Below, piece by piece: positions 8,915-19,299 of a DNA stretch of 64,000 bases (position 1 is its first letter; each line of letters starts with the position of its first letter). Below the pieces are notes generated by a model. The model saw only the letters and a program-made list of their open reading frames with translations, did no database searches and was not told the origin of the DNA. A program made the position numbers and the translations under genes. The DNA comes from Ilyomonas sp964249755 (GTDB lineage: Bacteria; Bacteroidota; Bacteroidia; Chitinophagales; Chitinophagaceae): NCBI GenBank assembly GCA_964249755.1, contig CAXUDB010000004.1, forward strand, positions 471,818 to 535,817, read 5' to 3'.

Positions 8915-11900
8915 ATGGCAAACAATCACTGGCAAAATTTTAGCGAACTGAACCGTACCGAAAGCTTCGAAGAAAGTGCGAAGAACGAGTTTCCTGAAGA
9001 GTTGCCTCTCTATACCGACCACAAAGGTTTGCTGGAAGCAAAAGCGCCCCGCAGAGACTTCTTAAAATACCTGGGTTTTAGCACGGCTGCCGCAGCTATT
9101 GCTGCCAGTTGCGAGATCCCGGTAAAAAAAGCAATCCCCTTTGCGGTTAAGCCGGAAGATATCATTCCTGGTACGCCTAATTTCTACGCTACTACATATA
9201 TTCAGGATGGCGATGCTGTAAGCGTTTTAGCCAAGGTAAGAGATGGTCGCCCTATTAAAATTGAAGGCAACGAATTATCTCCCATCACCAGCGGTGGCAC
9301 TTCTGCCCGTGTGCAGGCTTCTGTGCTGGATTTGTACGATACGGCAAGGCTTCGTTATCCTTTTATTAGTCGCAAAGCGGCTGAAGTAACGTTTGAAGCC
9401 ATCGACAAAGCCGTTACAGCCGATTTGGCCAACTTAGGTGGAGCGCCTTTAGTGTTCCTTACCAGCACCATCAACTCGCCCACAGGTCTGGAAGTCATCG
9501 GTCAGTTTTTAAGTAAATACCCCGGTAGCCGTCATGTGCAATACGATGCTGTGTCTCACTCCGGTATGTTACTGGCCAATGAAGCTTCTTACGGCAAACG
9601 CGCGCTTCCTTCTTACCGTTTCGATAATGCAAAAGTGATTGTTAGTTTAGGTGCCGATTTCTTAGGCACCTGGCTCGATCCGATCACTTTTTCAAAGCAA
9701 TACGGTCAGGGCAGAAAGATTAACGAGAAGAACCCGGAAATGAGCAAGCACATTCATTTTGAAAGCGTGCTGAGCATGACGGGTGCCAATGCTGATGAAA
9801 GATACCTTCACCTGCCATCGCAAACTGGCGCTGTAGCCGTGGCTTTGCTAAATACACTTACCGGCACAGGCACTGCTGGTATTGCTGATCAGAAACTGGC
9901 GGCTGGCATTGCTAAAACAGCTAAAGAATTATTGGCGAACAAAGGTGCAGCCCTGGTAGTTTGCGGTAGCAACGATCCTTCTGTTCAAACCGTTGTCAAT
10001 GCTATTAATGAAGCTATCGGCGCAAATGCTAAAACGATTGACTGGAGCAAAACAGTTAACTATCGCAAAGGTATAGACAGCGAATTTGCCCAACTGGTAG
10101 AAGATATGAATGCCGGCAGGGTAGGTGCGTTGCTGGTATATGGTGCAAACCCGGTTTATACTTGGTATGACAGCAAGAAAGTAGCCGGTGCCATTAAGAA
10201 AGTAAAAACAACGGTGTCTTTTTGTTCCAAATGGGATGAAACGGCACAGCTTTGCAAATATGTAATTCCTGATCACCATTACCTCGAAAGCTGGGGTGAT
10301 GCCGAGCCGCAGAGTGGCGTTATTTCGCTCATGCAGCCTACTATTTATCCTTTGTTCAAAACAAGACAATGGCAGGATAGTTTGCTGAAATGGAGTGGCG
10401 CACCTACCGATTATCTTGGCTTCATTAAACAATATTGGGTAACGCGCCTTGGCGGCGAACAAGCTTGGGACAAAGCTTTACAGGATGGTATTATTGGTCA
10501 TGCTGCAACAGCAGTAAATGTGGCAGCCGGCAACTGGCTTACCAAGGACAGCACTACGGCTGCAAGCAAAGCCACCGCAGTTGAATTGCCGGTAAATTCA
10601 GCCGGAAGCGCAACAAGCTTTAATAGTGGTGCAGTAGCAGGTGCTGTTTCTGCCATCGGTGCAATGCCAAAAGGCGGTCAGTACGAACTGTTCCTCTACC
10701 AAAAAACCGCCATCGGCGCGGGACATGGTACCAGCAACCCCTGGCTGCAGGAATTTCCTGATCCGGTGTCCAAAGCAACCTGGGACAATTACGTGGTGAT
10801 ATCGCCGGCACTGGCAAAAACGCTGCTCAACATCGACCTGGATAAACCCGGCGATGCCGACGATTATGAAGTGCACCCGGATAAGCCGGTCTTAAAAATA
10901 AGTGTCAATGGCAAAGAGGCAGTTGATCTTCCGGTGCTAATCATTCCGGGCACACATCCCAATGCTATTGGTATCGCTTTAGGATATGGGCGCACAGCGG
11001 AAATGGGTAAGGCAGTAATCAATTCGGGCAAGAATGTTTATCATTTTACTTCTTACGCCAACAATACGGTAACGCATGTGGTGCCTGATGTGAAAGTTGA
11101 AAAAACAGGTGATAAATACAAACTGGCGCTTTCTCAAACGCACAATATTTACGACACCGCACAGGGTGTTCGTACTGAAGTAATAAAGGAACTCACGCTT
11201 CCTGAATATAAAAAGAAACCGACCGAGATACTGGAAGAACGCGAAGAAGAAAATGGTAAGTTCGGTGGTAGTAAAGGATTGGAAGGCTTTGAAAAGAATG
11301 GTACTTTATATCCATACCATGAAAAACCTGGTATTCACTGGGGCATGAGCGTTGACCTGAACAGCTGCACGGGTTGCGGAGCCTGTGTCATTGCCTGTCA
11401 AAGCGAAAACAATATTGCCGTTGTAGGCAAAAATGAAGTAGCTCGCTTCCACGATATGGCATGGCTGCGGATTGACCGCTACTATAGTGGCGACAAGGAA
11501 AACCCGAATGTGGTGTTTCAGCCGATGCTTTGCCAGCACTGCGACAATGCACCCTGCGAAAATGTTTGCCCGGTAGATGCTACTAACCACAGCAGCGAAG
11601 GTTTGAATCAGATGGCTTACAACCGTTGTATCGGCACACGTTATTGCGCCAACAACTGTCCCTATAAAGTACGCCGCTTCAACTGGGCTGATTATACCGG
11701 CGCTGATAGTTTCCCTGATAACCAGAAAGAAGTATTGGATGATGTAGTTCTGAATATGAACGATGCATTAACCCGCATGGTTATTAACCCGGATGTAACG
11801 GTGCGTTCGCATGGTGTAATGGAAAAATGCAGCTTCTGCGTTCAGCGTTTGCAGGAAGGTAAGCTGAGAGCTAAGCGCGACAGCCGCCCGTTGAAAAGCG

Positions 11901-12142
11901 GTCAGAACAATGAGTGGGATGTGCAGACAGCCTGCCAGCAAGCCTGCCCAAGCGATTGCTTTGTGTTTGGAAACATCAATGATTCGACAAGTGCGATTAC
12001 GCAGGTTAGAAAGAATAACCCGAACCGGATGTTCTATGTAATAGAAATGTTGCACACGCTTCCTAATGTTAGTTATCTGACTAAAATCAGGAACCGGGAC
12101 GAAGAACTGGGTGTCGGCAAGGAAGGCGAAGGCTCGGCATAA
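8915..12142 (+). CDS. actB: ActB: alternative complex III molybdopterin-like/iron-sulfur subunit
   Basis: A 1075-residue fusion typical of ActB. A Tat-type signal is seen at ~residues 45-65 (PRRDFLKYLGFS followed by an alanine-rich stretch). The large middle part (~70-760) is the molybdopterin oxidoreductase-like domain, which in the family has no molybdenum cofactor. The C-terminal part (from ~810) is a DmsB/NrfC-like ferredoxin domain with cysteine clusters CTGCGACVIAC, CQHCDNAPCENVC, CIGTRYCANNC and CSFC...CQQACPSDC (~residue 1005). It passes electrons within the quinol:cytochrome c oxidoreductase and sits on the periplasmic face. actC follows 75 bp downstream. Confidence 0.93.
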   Translation: MANNHWQNFSELNRTESFEESAKNEFPEELPLYTDHKGLLEAKAPRRDFLKYLGFSTAAAAIAASCEIPVKKAIPFAVKPEDIIPGTPNFYATTYIQDGDAVSVLAKVRDGRPIKIEGNELSPITSGGTSARVQASVLDLYDTARLRYPFISRKAAEVTFEAIDKAVTADLANLGGAPLVFLTSTINSPTGLEVIGQFLSKYPGSRHVQYDAVSHSGMLLANEASYGKRALPSYRFDNAKVIVSLGADFLGTWLDPITFSKQYGQGRKINEKNPEMSKHIHFESVLSMTGANADERYLHLPSQTGAVAVALLNTLTGTGTAGIADQKLAAGIAKTAKELLANKGAALVVCGSNDPSVQTVVNAINEAIGANAKTIDWSKTVNYRKGIDSEFAQLVEDMNAGRVGALLVYGANPVYTWYDSKKVAGAIKKVKTTVSFCSKWDETAQLCKYVIPDHHYLESWGDAEPQSGVISLMQPTIYPLFKTRQWQDSLLKWSGAPTDYLGFIKQYWVTRLGGEQAWDKALQDGIIGHAATAVNVAAGNWLTKDSTTAASKATAVELPVNSAGSATSFNSGAVAGAVSAIGAMPKGGQYELFLYQKTAIGAGHGTSNPWLQEFPDPVSKATWDNYVVISPALAKTLLNIDLDKPGDADDYEVHPDKPVLKISVNGKEAVDLPVLIIPGTHPNAIGIALGYGRTAEMGKAVINSGKNVYHFTSYANNTVTHVVPDVKVEKTGDKYKLALSQTHNIYDTAQGVRTEVIKELTLPEYKKKPTEILEEREEENGKFGGSKGLEGFEKNGTLYPYHEKPGIHWGMSVDLNSCTGCGACVIACQSENNIAVVGKNEVARFHDMAWLRIDRYYSGDKENPNVVFQPMLCQHCDNAPCENVCPVDATNHSSEGLNQMAYNRCIGTRYCANNCPYKVRRFNWADYTGADSFPDNQKEVLDDVVLNMNDALTRMVINPDVTVRSHGVMEKCSFCVQRLQEGKLRAKRDSRPLKSGQNNEWDVQTACQQACPSDCFVFGNINDSTSAITQVRKNNPNRMFYVIEMLHTLPNVSYLTKIRNRDEELGVGKEGEGSA

Positions 12143-12217
12143 AAGAATAAAGGGTAATTGCCAGTCGCAGGAGTTGAGCAGGAATAAATGAGTAACTGAT
12201 CTAAAAAATATTACCGG

Positions 12218-13663
12218 ATGTCAGCATCAATTAAATACGAATCGCAGCTACGGGAGCCATTGGTAAGCGGTGATAAAAACTATCACCAGGTAACAGAGGA
12301 CATTTGTGCGCCCATCGAAGGCAAGCCCACAAGGCTTTGGTATATCGGCTTCTACATTTCTGTTGCCCTGCTTATGTTTGGTGTGTACAGTGTTTATCGC
12401 GAAGTAACTTACGGAACCGGGCAGTGGAACCTGAACCGAACCATCGGCTGGGGTTGGGATATTACCAACTTCGTGTGGTGGGTAGGTATCGGTCACGCCG
12501 GTACGCTGATTTCTGCAATTTTATTATTGTTCCGCCAGGGCTGGCGCACCGGCGTAAACCGCGCGGCAGAAGCCATGACCATCTTTGCGGTAATGTGCGC
12601 AGGTCAGTTTCCGATCTGGCATATGGGGCGCGTATGGATGGCGTTTTTTGTAATGCCTTATCCTAACACCCGTGGACCGGTTTGGCCTAATTTCGATTCA
12701 CCCTTGATGTGGGACGTATTTGCCATTTCAACTTACTTTACTGTATCACTTCTCTTCTGGTATAGTGGCTTGCTACCCGACTTTGCCACAGTGCGTGACA
12801 GGGCAAAGACCAAGCTCCGCAAATTATTATATGGGGTTGCCGCTTTTGGCTGGTCGGGTTCTACTAAGCATTGGCAGCGCCACGAAAGTTTGTCACTGGT
12901 GCTGGCGGGCTTAAGTACGCCGCTGGTATTATCGGTACACACCATTGTATCGTTCGACTTTGCTACCTCGGTAATTCCGGGCTGGCACACCACCATCTTC
13001 CCGCCTTACTTTGTGGCAGGCGCGGTATTCTCTGGCTTCGCCATGGTGCAAACGCTGCTTATCATCGTGCGCAAAGTGCTAAAGATGGAAGAATACATTA
13101 CGCTGGGTCATATTGAAGCGATGAACAAAGTAATTGTGCTGACAGGCTCTATTGTAGGCGTAGCTTATCTCACCGAATTATTCATGGGCTTCTACAGCCA
13201 GAATAAATACGAAGCTTATACCTTCTTCTACAGCCGCGGCAACTTGTTTAGCCCTTATGGCTGGAGCTATTATGGCATGATGGCTTGTAACGTATTGTCT
13301 CCACAGATTTTCTGGTTCCGCAAGCTGAGAAGGAACATTACAGTTACATTCTTTATGAGTGTTATTGTAAACGTAGGTATGTGGTTCGAACGGTTTGTAA
13401 TCATTGTTACTTCGTTGTACCGCGATTACCTGCCCTCTTCCTGGTCGCCTTATTATAGCCCGACCATTTATGAGATCGGATTTTATCTCGGAACGTTTGG
13501 TTTGTTCTTTACCTGCTTCTTCCTGTTTGCCAAATACTTCCCGGTCATCGCTACGGCAGAAATCAAATCCATTCTGAAGACATCCGGCGAAAATTATAAA
13601 GAGAAGATGGAACCGATAGAAGAAGAATCAGTAACCGAGTTTGCACATCATTATGCTCACTAA
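12218..13663 (+). CDS. actC: ActC: NrfD/PsrC-like integral membrane subunit
   Basis: A 481-residue polytopic membrane protein of the NrfD family with about ten predicted membrane helices. Recognisable stretches are WWVGIGHAGTLISAIL, HMGRVWMAFF, and SVHTIVSFDFA with GWHTTIFPPYFVAGA, all characteristic of the ActC quinol-binding subunit. It anchors the complex and is expected to form a menaquinol site on the periplasmic side. It lies between actB and actD (19-bp gap to the latter). Confidence 0.93.
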   Translation: MSASIKYESQLREPLVSGDKNYHQVTEDICAPIEGKPTRLWYIGFYISVALLMFGVYSVYREVTYGTGQWNLNRTIGWGWDITNFVWWVGIGHAGTLISAILLLFRQGWRTGVNRAAEAMTIFAVMCAGQFPIWHMGRVWMAFFVMPYPNTRGPVWPNFDSPLMWDVFAISTYFTVSLLFWYSGLLPDFATVRDRAKTKLRKLLYGVAAFGWSGSTKHWQRHESLSLVLAGLSTPLVLSVHTIVSFDFATSVIPGWHTTIFPPYFVAGAVFSGFAMVQTLLIIVRKVLKMEEYITLGHIEAMNKVIVLTGSIVGVAYLTELFMGFYSQNKYEAYTFFYSRGNLFSPYGWSYYGMMACNVLSPQIFWFRKLRRNITVTFFMSVIVNVGMWFERFVIIVTSLYRDYLPSSWSPYYSPTIYEIGFYLGTFGLFFTCFFLFAKYFPVIATAEIKSILKTSGENYKEKMEPIEEESVTEFAHHYAH

Positions 13664-13682
13664 TTAAAAGAATGAACGGAGT

Positions 13683-14273
13683 ATGGCAAAGAAAAAATTT
13701 GTAGTTGGCTGTTTTGATAACGAAGATGTGCTGTTCCCGGCAGTGAAAAAGGTGCGCACGGCCGGTTATAAAATACATGATATTTATACGCCTTTCCCAG
13801 TGCATGGCTTAGACCATGCCATGGGCTTGCGTGAGACCAGCCTGCATACTGCCGGCTTTATCTATGGCATTACCGGAACGACTACAGCATTGGGTTGTAT
13901 GGGTTGGATTTTTACAAGCGATTGGCCAATTAATATCGGTGGCAAACCTCACTTTGCATTGCCGGCATTCATTCCTATTACATTTGAAACTACCGTGTTG
14001 TTTGCAGCCGTGGGCATGGTGCTTACTTTCTGCTATCTGTGTCAATTGATGCCGTTTGTGAAAAGGCATCATTTTGATATGCGCGCCACTGATGATTTAT
14101 TTGTGATGGTAATTGAGTGCACTGCCAAAACCAATGTAGATGATCTACAGGGATTTTTAAATAGCGCCGGCGCCGTGAAAGTGAACGTACAGGACGCAGA
14201 GCCGGGCTGGTGGTTTGGCAGATACGATAAAACACAGCAGTTAATAAGGGAAACACCTATCAATATAGCGTAA
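13683..14273 (+). CDS. actD: ActD: alternative complex III membrane subunit (DUF3341)
   Basis: A 196-residue protein with two central membrane helices (~residues 58-80 and ~100-122) and soluble ends, matching the DUF3341/ActD architecture. The N-terminus MAKKKFVVGCFDNEDVLFPAV and the PFPVHGLD segment are typical. Its role in the complex is structural. It starts 19 bp after actC and ends 18 bp before actE, consistent with tight co-expression. Confidence 0.9.
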   Translation: MAKKKFVVGCFDNEDVLFPAVKKVRTAGYKIHDIYTPFPVHGLDHAMGLRETSLHTAGFIYGITGTTTALGCMGWIFTSDWPINIGGKPHFALPAFIPITFETTVLFAAVGMVLTFCYLCQLMPFVKRHHFDMRATDDLFVMVIECTAKTNVDDLQGFLNSAGAVKVNVQDAEPGWWFGRYDKTQQLIRETPINIA

Positions 14274-14291
14274 GGCGATTAAATTAAAAGC

Positions 14292-14954
14292 ATGAAGCGT
14301 TTAGCCATTATATTCTTTTCCGTTGCCTGTGTAGCTACCGTTATCAGTTGTGATGATGTGCGCCGCAAGCCGGGTTCTGTTTACATGCCCGATATGGCTT
14401 ACAGCCGTGGGTATGAGACTTACCTCGAAAGAGATTCTTCAGAATTTACAACAGATCTTAACAAGGCAGACAAACAGATATTTTACAATAACCGTCCCGT
14501 TGTGGGTACCGTAATGCGTGGTGAAGATGTAACCTTCTTATTGCCGAAAGATCCTTCCGGTGACAGCACGAATTATGTGGCTTCCAAAGCCGTTCAAAAT
14601 CCATATACTTCACCGACTGCAGCCGACTTGAAAGAATCTGAGCGTTTGTACCTGATCAATTGTGCCATCTGCCATGGTACAGCGCTGGATGGTAATGGAC
14701 CTCTGTATAAGGGCGGCAACGGACCTTTCCCTGCCAAACCTGCCTCTTTTTTGGGACCAGGCAGTGAAAAATATAAAGCAATGCCGGATGGCCAGATGTA
14801 TTATTCAGTGACGTATGGCAAAAACCTGATGGGCAGCTATGCATCGCAACTGAGCCGGCAGCAGCGTTGGGCTGTTATCTCCTATATAAAATCAAGGCAA
14901 GCGGCTGAAGCAGCACCTGCTAAAACAGACAGTACTGCTACTGCTAAAAAATAA
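14292..14954 (+). CDS. actE: ActE: monoheme cytochrome c lipoprotein of alternative complex III
   Basis: A 220-residue protein. The N-terminus is a lipoprotein signal with a lipobox-like VISC, so the mature form is probably lipid-anchored on the periplasmic side. One CAICHG heme motif is at about Cys124, with the region up to ~200 folding as cytochrome c (a GKNLMGSYASQL segment contains the likely distal Met). The alanine-rich tail is low complexity. In the family this is the terminal heme subunit of the complex. The order actD-actE-actF is canonical. Confidence 0.92.
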   Translation: MKRLAIIFFSVACVATVISCDDVRRKPGSVYMPDMAYSRGYETYLERDSSEFTTDLNKADKQIFYNNRPVVGTVMRGEDVTFLLPKDPSGDSTNYVASKAVQNPYTSPTAADLKESERLYLINCAICHGTALDGNGPLYKGGNGPFPAKPASFLGPGSEKYKAMPDGQMYYSVTYGKNLMGSYASQLSRQQRWAVISYIKSRQAAEAAPAKTDSTATAKK

Positions 14955-14977
14955 AATCATTATAAAACGGAATTCTA

Positions 14978-16216
14978 ATGGCTTTAGTAAGAGAACAATT
15001 CGAGATACCAGGCAGAATGCGGACATGGTCCTTCGGTCTCATGGCTGTGGGCCTAATAGCTGTAATTGCGGGCCTCATTGTGTTTGGCACAAAGGATAAT
15101 GACCACGACAAGGCAGTGTTTTGGGGAACGTTGTTATATAATAGCATCTTCTTTACCATGATCTGTAATGCCGCCATGTTCTTTATCTGCGCCACCACAC
15201 TGGCAATGGCAGGCTTTACCACCACCTTTCGCCGCGTGCCCGAAGCTATCTCTGCCATGGTGCCTATTTTTGGGACTATCACTTTTGTGCTTTTAGCTTT
15301 TATTGTTCTTACTGATAAATCATATATCTATCAATGGCTGGATACAAAAGCGGTAAACAATAGCGAGATGCTGAAAGGCAAAACAGGATTTCTCAACAAA
15401 CCTTTCTTTTTGATCTGGACGATACTGACCATTGGCTTATGGAGCTTGCTCGGTGCGCGTATGCGTAAATTGTCAAGCGAAGCAGACGAAGGCAAATTTG
15501 ATTTTGAAAGAGGTAAAAGCTATATCTGGCGCAACACTGTAAATGCCTCACTTTTTATCGTATGGTTTGCTCTTACGACAGCCTCGGTTACGCCTTGGGT
15601 GTGGCTGATGAGCATTAATGCTGAATGGTACTCCACTATGTTTAGCTGGTATACCTTCATCAGTAGTTTTGTATCAGGTTTGTCGCTGATAGCTTTATGG
15701 ATAATTTACCTGAAAAACAAAGGCTATTTAGAGCTGACCAATCAGGAACATTTGCACGACGTTGGCAAGTTCATGTTTGCCTTCTCCATCTTCTGGACGT
15801 ACCTTTGGTTCTCTCAATATATGCTGATTTGGTACGCCAATATACCCGAAGAAACCTCTTACTTTTTCCCTCGCGTGAAGGGTGCTTATAAAGGCATTTT
15901 CTTTCTGAACCTGATTGTCAATTTCGTTTGTCCGATCCTGATTTTGATGAAACGGTCTGCGAAAAGGAATTATACGCTGATGACGTTCATGGCGGTGCTT
16001 ATTATCTTCGGTCATTGGATTGATTTTTACCAGATGGTAATGGGAAGCTTATCGCCGGAGAAAGTAACCTTGGCAGAAAGTGGATGGCTTGATTTCGGAA
16101 CGGCTGCCCTCTTTGTCGGCATTATGATATTCGGTGTGAGCCGTTCGCTGGCTTCAAAGCCATTGGTGCCGCGTCACCATCCGTTCCTGAAAGAGAGTAT
16201 TGTGCATCACACCTAA
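14978..16216 (+). CDS. actF: ActF: integral membrane subunit of alternative complex III
   Basis: A 412-residue polytopic membrane protein with about ten helices, related to ActC/NrfD but divergent, as expected for ActF. Typical stretches are FWTYLWFSQYMLIWYANIPEE, split by a conserved FFPR region, and GHWIDFYQMVMG. It is the last act gene here: no actG-like short membrane gene follows, and coxB comes next after 71 bp. It provides structural support and probably the interface with the oxidase, as known for ACIII-oxidase supercomplexes in Bacteroidetes. Confidence 0.9.
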   Translation: MALVREQFEIPGRMRTWSFGLMAVGLIAVIAGLIVFGTKDNDHDKAVFWGTLLYNSIFFTMICNAAMFFICATTLAMAGFTTTFRRVPEAISAMVPIFGTITFVLLAFIVLTDKSYIYQWLDTKAVNNSEMLKGKTGFLNKPFFLIWTILTIGLWSLLGARMRKLSSEADEGKFDFERGKSYIWRNTVNASLFIVWFALTTASVTPWVWLMSINAEWYSTMFSWYTFISSFVSGLSLIALWIIYLKNKGYLELTNQEHLHDVGKFMFAFSIFWTYLWFSQYMLIWYANIPEETSYFFPRVKGAYKGIFFLNLIVNFVCPILILMKRSAKRNYTLMTFMAVLIIFGHWIDFYQMVMGSLSPEKVTLAESGWLDFGTAALFVGIMIFGVSRSLASKPLVPRHHPFLKESIVHHT

Positions 16217-16287
16217 ACTGAGGTGACAAAAAATGTGATGACTTATCTGTTCCCTCATAGATCGGAGCAGATTTAAAATTGAAAATA

Positions 16288-17388
16288 ATGGAAATGTCAA
16301 CGTTGTTTACAGTCGCTGTTATCCTGCTTATTTTCGTAATCATCTTTCAGATTGCGAAAGCAAGCGAATATGTAAACGTACTGAAAGGAGAAGAGAAATC
16401 GAACAAATCCAACAATAAGGTAAACGCCTTTTTTATGGTGGCTTTTTTAGTGTTGGGGTTGATTGGTGTTTACTGGTGTAACGAATTGTTTCTTCCCAAA
16501 ACACTTTTGGTGCAGCCATCTGCCAGCGATCATGGTGAAAAATGGGACAGCATGTTCAAGTGGACAGTTATCATCACCGGCATTGTTTTTTTTATTACAC
16601 AGATAGCCCTGTTCTATTTCGCTTATCGTTATCAGCACAATGATAACCGTAAAGTATATTTCTTCCCACACAACAATACAATGGAACTCATTTGGACGGT
16701 GGTGCCTGCCATTGCATTGACTGTTCTTGTAGTTGTAGGCTTGCGCAACTGGTTTGCCATGACGAGTGATGCACCAAAGAATGCGTTGCAGGTAGAGATT
16801 ACCGGCAAACAGTTCGGTTGGTATTTTCGTTATCCGGGAAGAGATGGACAGTTTGGAGATAAATACTATAAGGTAATTGATGACGGTAACAGTAATCCCC
16901 TTGGTCAGATATTTCAGGATAGCAGCGCTTTAAATTTACGTGCAGATGCTAAAAACTTCGATGATGTAGTGACCTCGCAAACGATGTATGCCATTAAAGG
17001 TCGCCCGGTGAAACTGATTATCAACTCTCGTGATGTCATACATGATGTGGGTTTGCCACACTTCAGAATGAAGATGGATGCCGTGCCAGGTACACCTACT
17101 ACTATGTGGTTTACGCCTCTCTACACCACGAAAGAAATGAAAGAAAAACTGAACAATCCAAATTTTCAATATGAGATTGCCTGCGATCAGCTTTGTGGCA
17201 ACGGGCATTATTCAATGAAAGGTATTATTGAAGTGGTTACACAGCCGGAATTTGATGAATGGATGGCCAAACAAAAACCCAATTATTATCTCGCGTTCCC
17301 GGGTAAAGACCCCGCAAACGCTACTAAGCCGGCAGGCGATACAACATCGAAGACGGGACCAGGTGCTGTTGCTATGAACAGTAAATAA
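16288..17388 (+). CDS. coxB: Cytochrome c oxidase subunit II (CuA subunit)
   Basis: A 366-residue protein. ATG at 16288 is chosen (a TTG three codons upstream is less likely). There are three hydrophobic stretches near the N-terminus (~5-25, ~50-66, ~88-110) and a further one at ~140-158, then a cupredoxin domain. The CuA site is intact: CDQLCGNGHYSM from about Cys299 gives C-x3-C-x3-H-x2-M. No CXXCH is present, so this is an aa3- rather than caa3-type subunit II, and electrons must come from a separate or ActA/ActE heme. It is followed by coxA after 32 bp. Confidence 0.93.
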   Translation: MEMSTLFTVAVILLIFVIIFQIAKASEYVNVLKGEEKSNKSNNKVNAFFMVAFLVLGLIGVYWCNELFLPKTLLVQPSASDHGEKWDSMFKWTVIITGIVFFITQIALFYFAYRYQHNDNRKVYFFPHNNTMELIWTVVPAIALTVLVVVGLRNWFAMTSDAPKNALQVEITGKQFGWYFRYPGRDGQFGDKYYKVIDDGNSNPLGQIFQDSSALNLRADAKNFDDVVTSQTMYAIKGRPVKLIINSRDVIHDVGLPHFRMKMDAVPGTPTTMWFTPLYTTKEMKEKLNNPNFQYEIACDQLCGNGHYSMKGIIEVVTQPEFDEWMAKQKPNYYLAFPGKDPANATKPAGDTTSKTGPGAVAMNSK

Positions 17389-17420
17389 ACAGTAAGATAA
17401 ATTATATAAAGAGGTTGAAT

Positions 17421-19235
17421 ATGAGTAACGAAGCGGTATTGCATACAGGAACAGGCGATGTTCATACAGTTCATGCAGATGAACACGAACATCACCCGCA
17501 TACAGGGAATTTTATTTCTACTTATGTTTTTAGTCAGGATCATAAAATGATTGCCAAACAATTCCTTATCACAGGAATGGTTTGGGCAGTTTTGGGTGGG
17601 TTTATGTCAGTGCTGTTCCGTCTGCAGCTGGGTTATCCGGATACGACATTTCCATGGCTGGAAACCATTCTGGGTAAATGGGCAAAAGGCGGTCATATAT
17701 CTGCAGAAGCTTATTATGCCCTCGTTACTACACACGGAACTGTGCTTGTATTCTTCGTATTGACAGCTGGCTTGAGCGGAACATTTGCCAATCTTTTAAT
17801 TCCTTTACAGGTAGGAGCGAGAGATATGGCGTCGCCCTTGCTGAACATGCTGAGTTACTGGTTCTTTTTTACTGCCAGCATCGTTATGCTGTCTTCCTTG
17901 TTTGTAGAAACGGGTCCTTTCAGCGGTGGTTGGGTAGCTTATCCTCCATTAAGCGCATTGAGAGATGCATCGCCCGGCTCTAAGACCGGTATGGACTTAT
18001 GGATCGTTTCGATGGCGCTGTTCGTGGTATCGCAGTTATTGGCGGGGTTGAACTATATTTCTACCGTACTAAACATGCGCACAAAAGGCATGAGTATGAC
18101 GCGCTTACCGCTTACCATTTGGGCTTTGTTCTTTACAGCAGTGTTGGGCGTATTATCATTTCCTGTTCTTTTCTCAGGATTTATTTTATTGATTTTTGAT
18201 AGAAACTTCGGCACTTCCTTCTACTTATCAGATATTTTTGTTAGTGGCGTAGGAGCTTTACCAAACGAAGGCGGAAGCGCTATTCTCTACCAGCATTTGT
18301 TCTGGTTCTTAGGTCATCCTGAAGTGTATATTATCCTACTGCCGGCGATGGGTATGGTATCCGAAATTTTATCTACCAATGCACGTAAACCTATCTTTGG
18401 ATATATGGCTATGGTAGGCTCATTGTTTGCCATTGCAGTGCTTGCCTTCCTTGTATGGGCGCACCATATGTTTGTATCCGGCTTAAATCCGTTCTTAGGT
18501 TCCATATTCGTGTTGCTCACTTTATTAATTGCGGTTCCCTCCGCTATTAAAGTATTTAACTGGATTACTACCTTATGGCGTGGTAATATCCGGTTTACGC
18601 CGGCAATGCTGTTTGCTATTGGCTTTGTCAGCTTATTTATTTCTGGTGGTTTAACAGGTATTTTCTTAGGCAATTCAGCACTTGACATTCACTTGCACGA
18701 TACCTATTTTGTGATTGCTCACTTTCATATTGTAATGGGTGTGGCTTCTATGTTCGGCATGTTTGCAGGGGTGTACCATTGGTATCCTAAAATGTACGGA
18801 CGTTATATGAATAATGTCTTATCATACATCCATTTCTGGATTACGCTTATTGGTGCTTACCTGATTTTCTGGCCCATGCACTACGAAGGTTTGGCCGGTA
18901 TGCCTCGCCGTTACTATGACTTCAGTAATTGGGTTAGCTTTAACCAATTCGGAGGCTTAAACCGGTTTATCAGTACAGTTGCCCTAATCGTATATGCGGT
19001 ACAGTTCCTGTTCTTGTTCAACTTCTTTTACTCTATCTTTAAGGGAAGAAAAGTGAGAACGCAAAATCCATGGGGATCAAACACGTTAGAGTGGACAACT
19101 CCTATTAACCCGGGACATGGTAACTGGCCGGGTGAGATACCTGAAGTACATCGTTGGGCTTATGATTATGGTAAAGACGGAAAAGAATTTATTCCGCAAA
19201 CTTCACCGGTTGGTGAAGATGAAAGTCATCATTAA
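17421..19235 (+). CDS. coxA: Cytochrome c oxidase subunit I (heme a / a3-CuB)
   Basis: A 604-residue heme-copper oxidase catalytic subunit. ATG at 17421 is preferred over the TTG two codons before it. The CuB/heme signature WFLGHPEVYIILLP contains the His-Tyr cross-link pair; AHHMFVSGL gives the other two CuB histidines; and HDTYFVIAHFHIVMG carries the heme a and a3 ligands. About twelve membrane helices are present. The histidine-rich N-terminus (HEHHPH near residue 25) is a possible metal-binding extension. It reduces oxygen to water and pumps protons. A hairpin with a short T-run follows the stop. Confidence 0.95.
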   Translation: MSNEAVLHTGTGDVHTVHADEHEHHPHTGNFISTYVFSQDHKMIAKQFLITGMVWAVLGGFMSVLFRLQLGYPDTTFPWLETILGKWAKGGHISAEAYYALVTTHGTVLVFFVLTAGLSGTFANLLIPLQVGARDMASPLLNMLSYWFFFTASIVMLSSLFVETGPFSGGWVAYPPLSALRDASPGSKTGMDLWIVSMALFVVSQLLAGLNYISTVLNMRTKGMSMTRLPLTIWALFFTAVLGVLSFPVLFSGFILLIFDRNFGTSFYLSDIFVSGVGALPNEGGSAILYQHLFWFLGHPEVYIILLPAMGMVSEILSTNARKPIFGYMAMVGSLFAIAVLAFLVWAHHMFVSGLNPFLGSIFVLLTLLIAVPSAIKVFNWITTLWRGNIRFTPAMLFAIGFVSLFISGGLTGIFLGNSALDIHLHDTYFVIAHFHIVMGVASMFGMFAGVYHWYPKMYGRYMNNVLSYIHFWITLIGAYLIFWPMHYEGLAGMPRRYYDFSNWVSFNQFGGLNRFISTVALIVYAVQFLFLFNFFYSIFKGRKVRTQNPWGSNTLEWTTPINPGHGNWPGEIPEVHRWAYDYGKDGKEFIPQTSPVGEDESHH

Positions 19236-19254
19236 ATAGCAGTAAACAAATGGA

Positions 19255-19278
19255 TGCCCTGTTTAATCAGGGCATTTT
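19255..19278 (+). terminator. Hairpin after coxA
   Basis: A 7-bp perfect stem TGCCCTG/CAGGGCA with a 6-base loop is followed by TTTT. It lies 19 bp after the coxA stop and before the heme O synthase gene. It could partly terminate transcription, giving higher levels of act-cox mRNA than of the downstream genes, or protect a 3' end. Confidence 0.55.
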
Positions 19279-19299
19279 CATAACAATAAAATTTCTTAC

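Noticed and set aside
9929..10462. 177-codon frame on the minus strand inside actB
   Set aside because: It is antisense to a well-supported gene and has no domain or start-signal support.
16217..16287. An actG gene between actF and coxB
   Set aside because: The gap is only 71 bp and holds no frame of suitable length.
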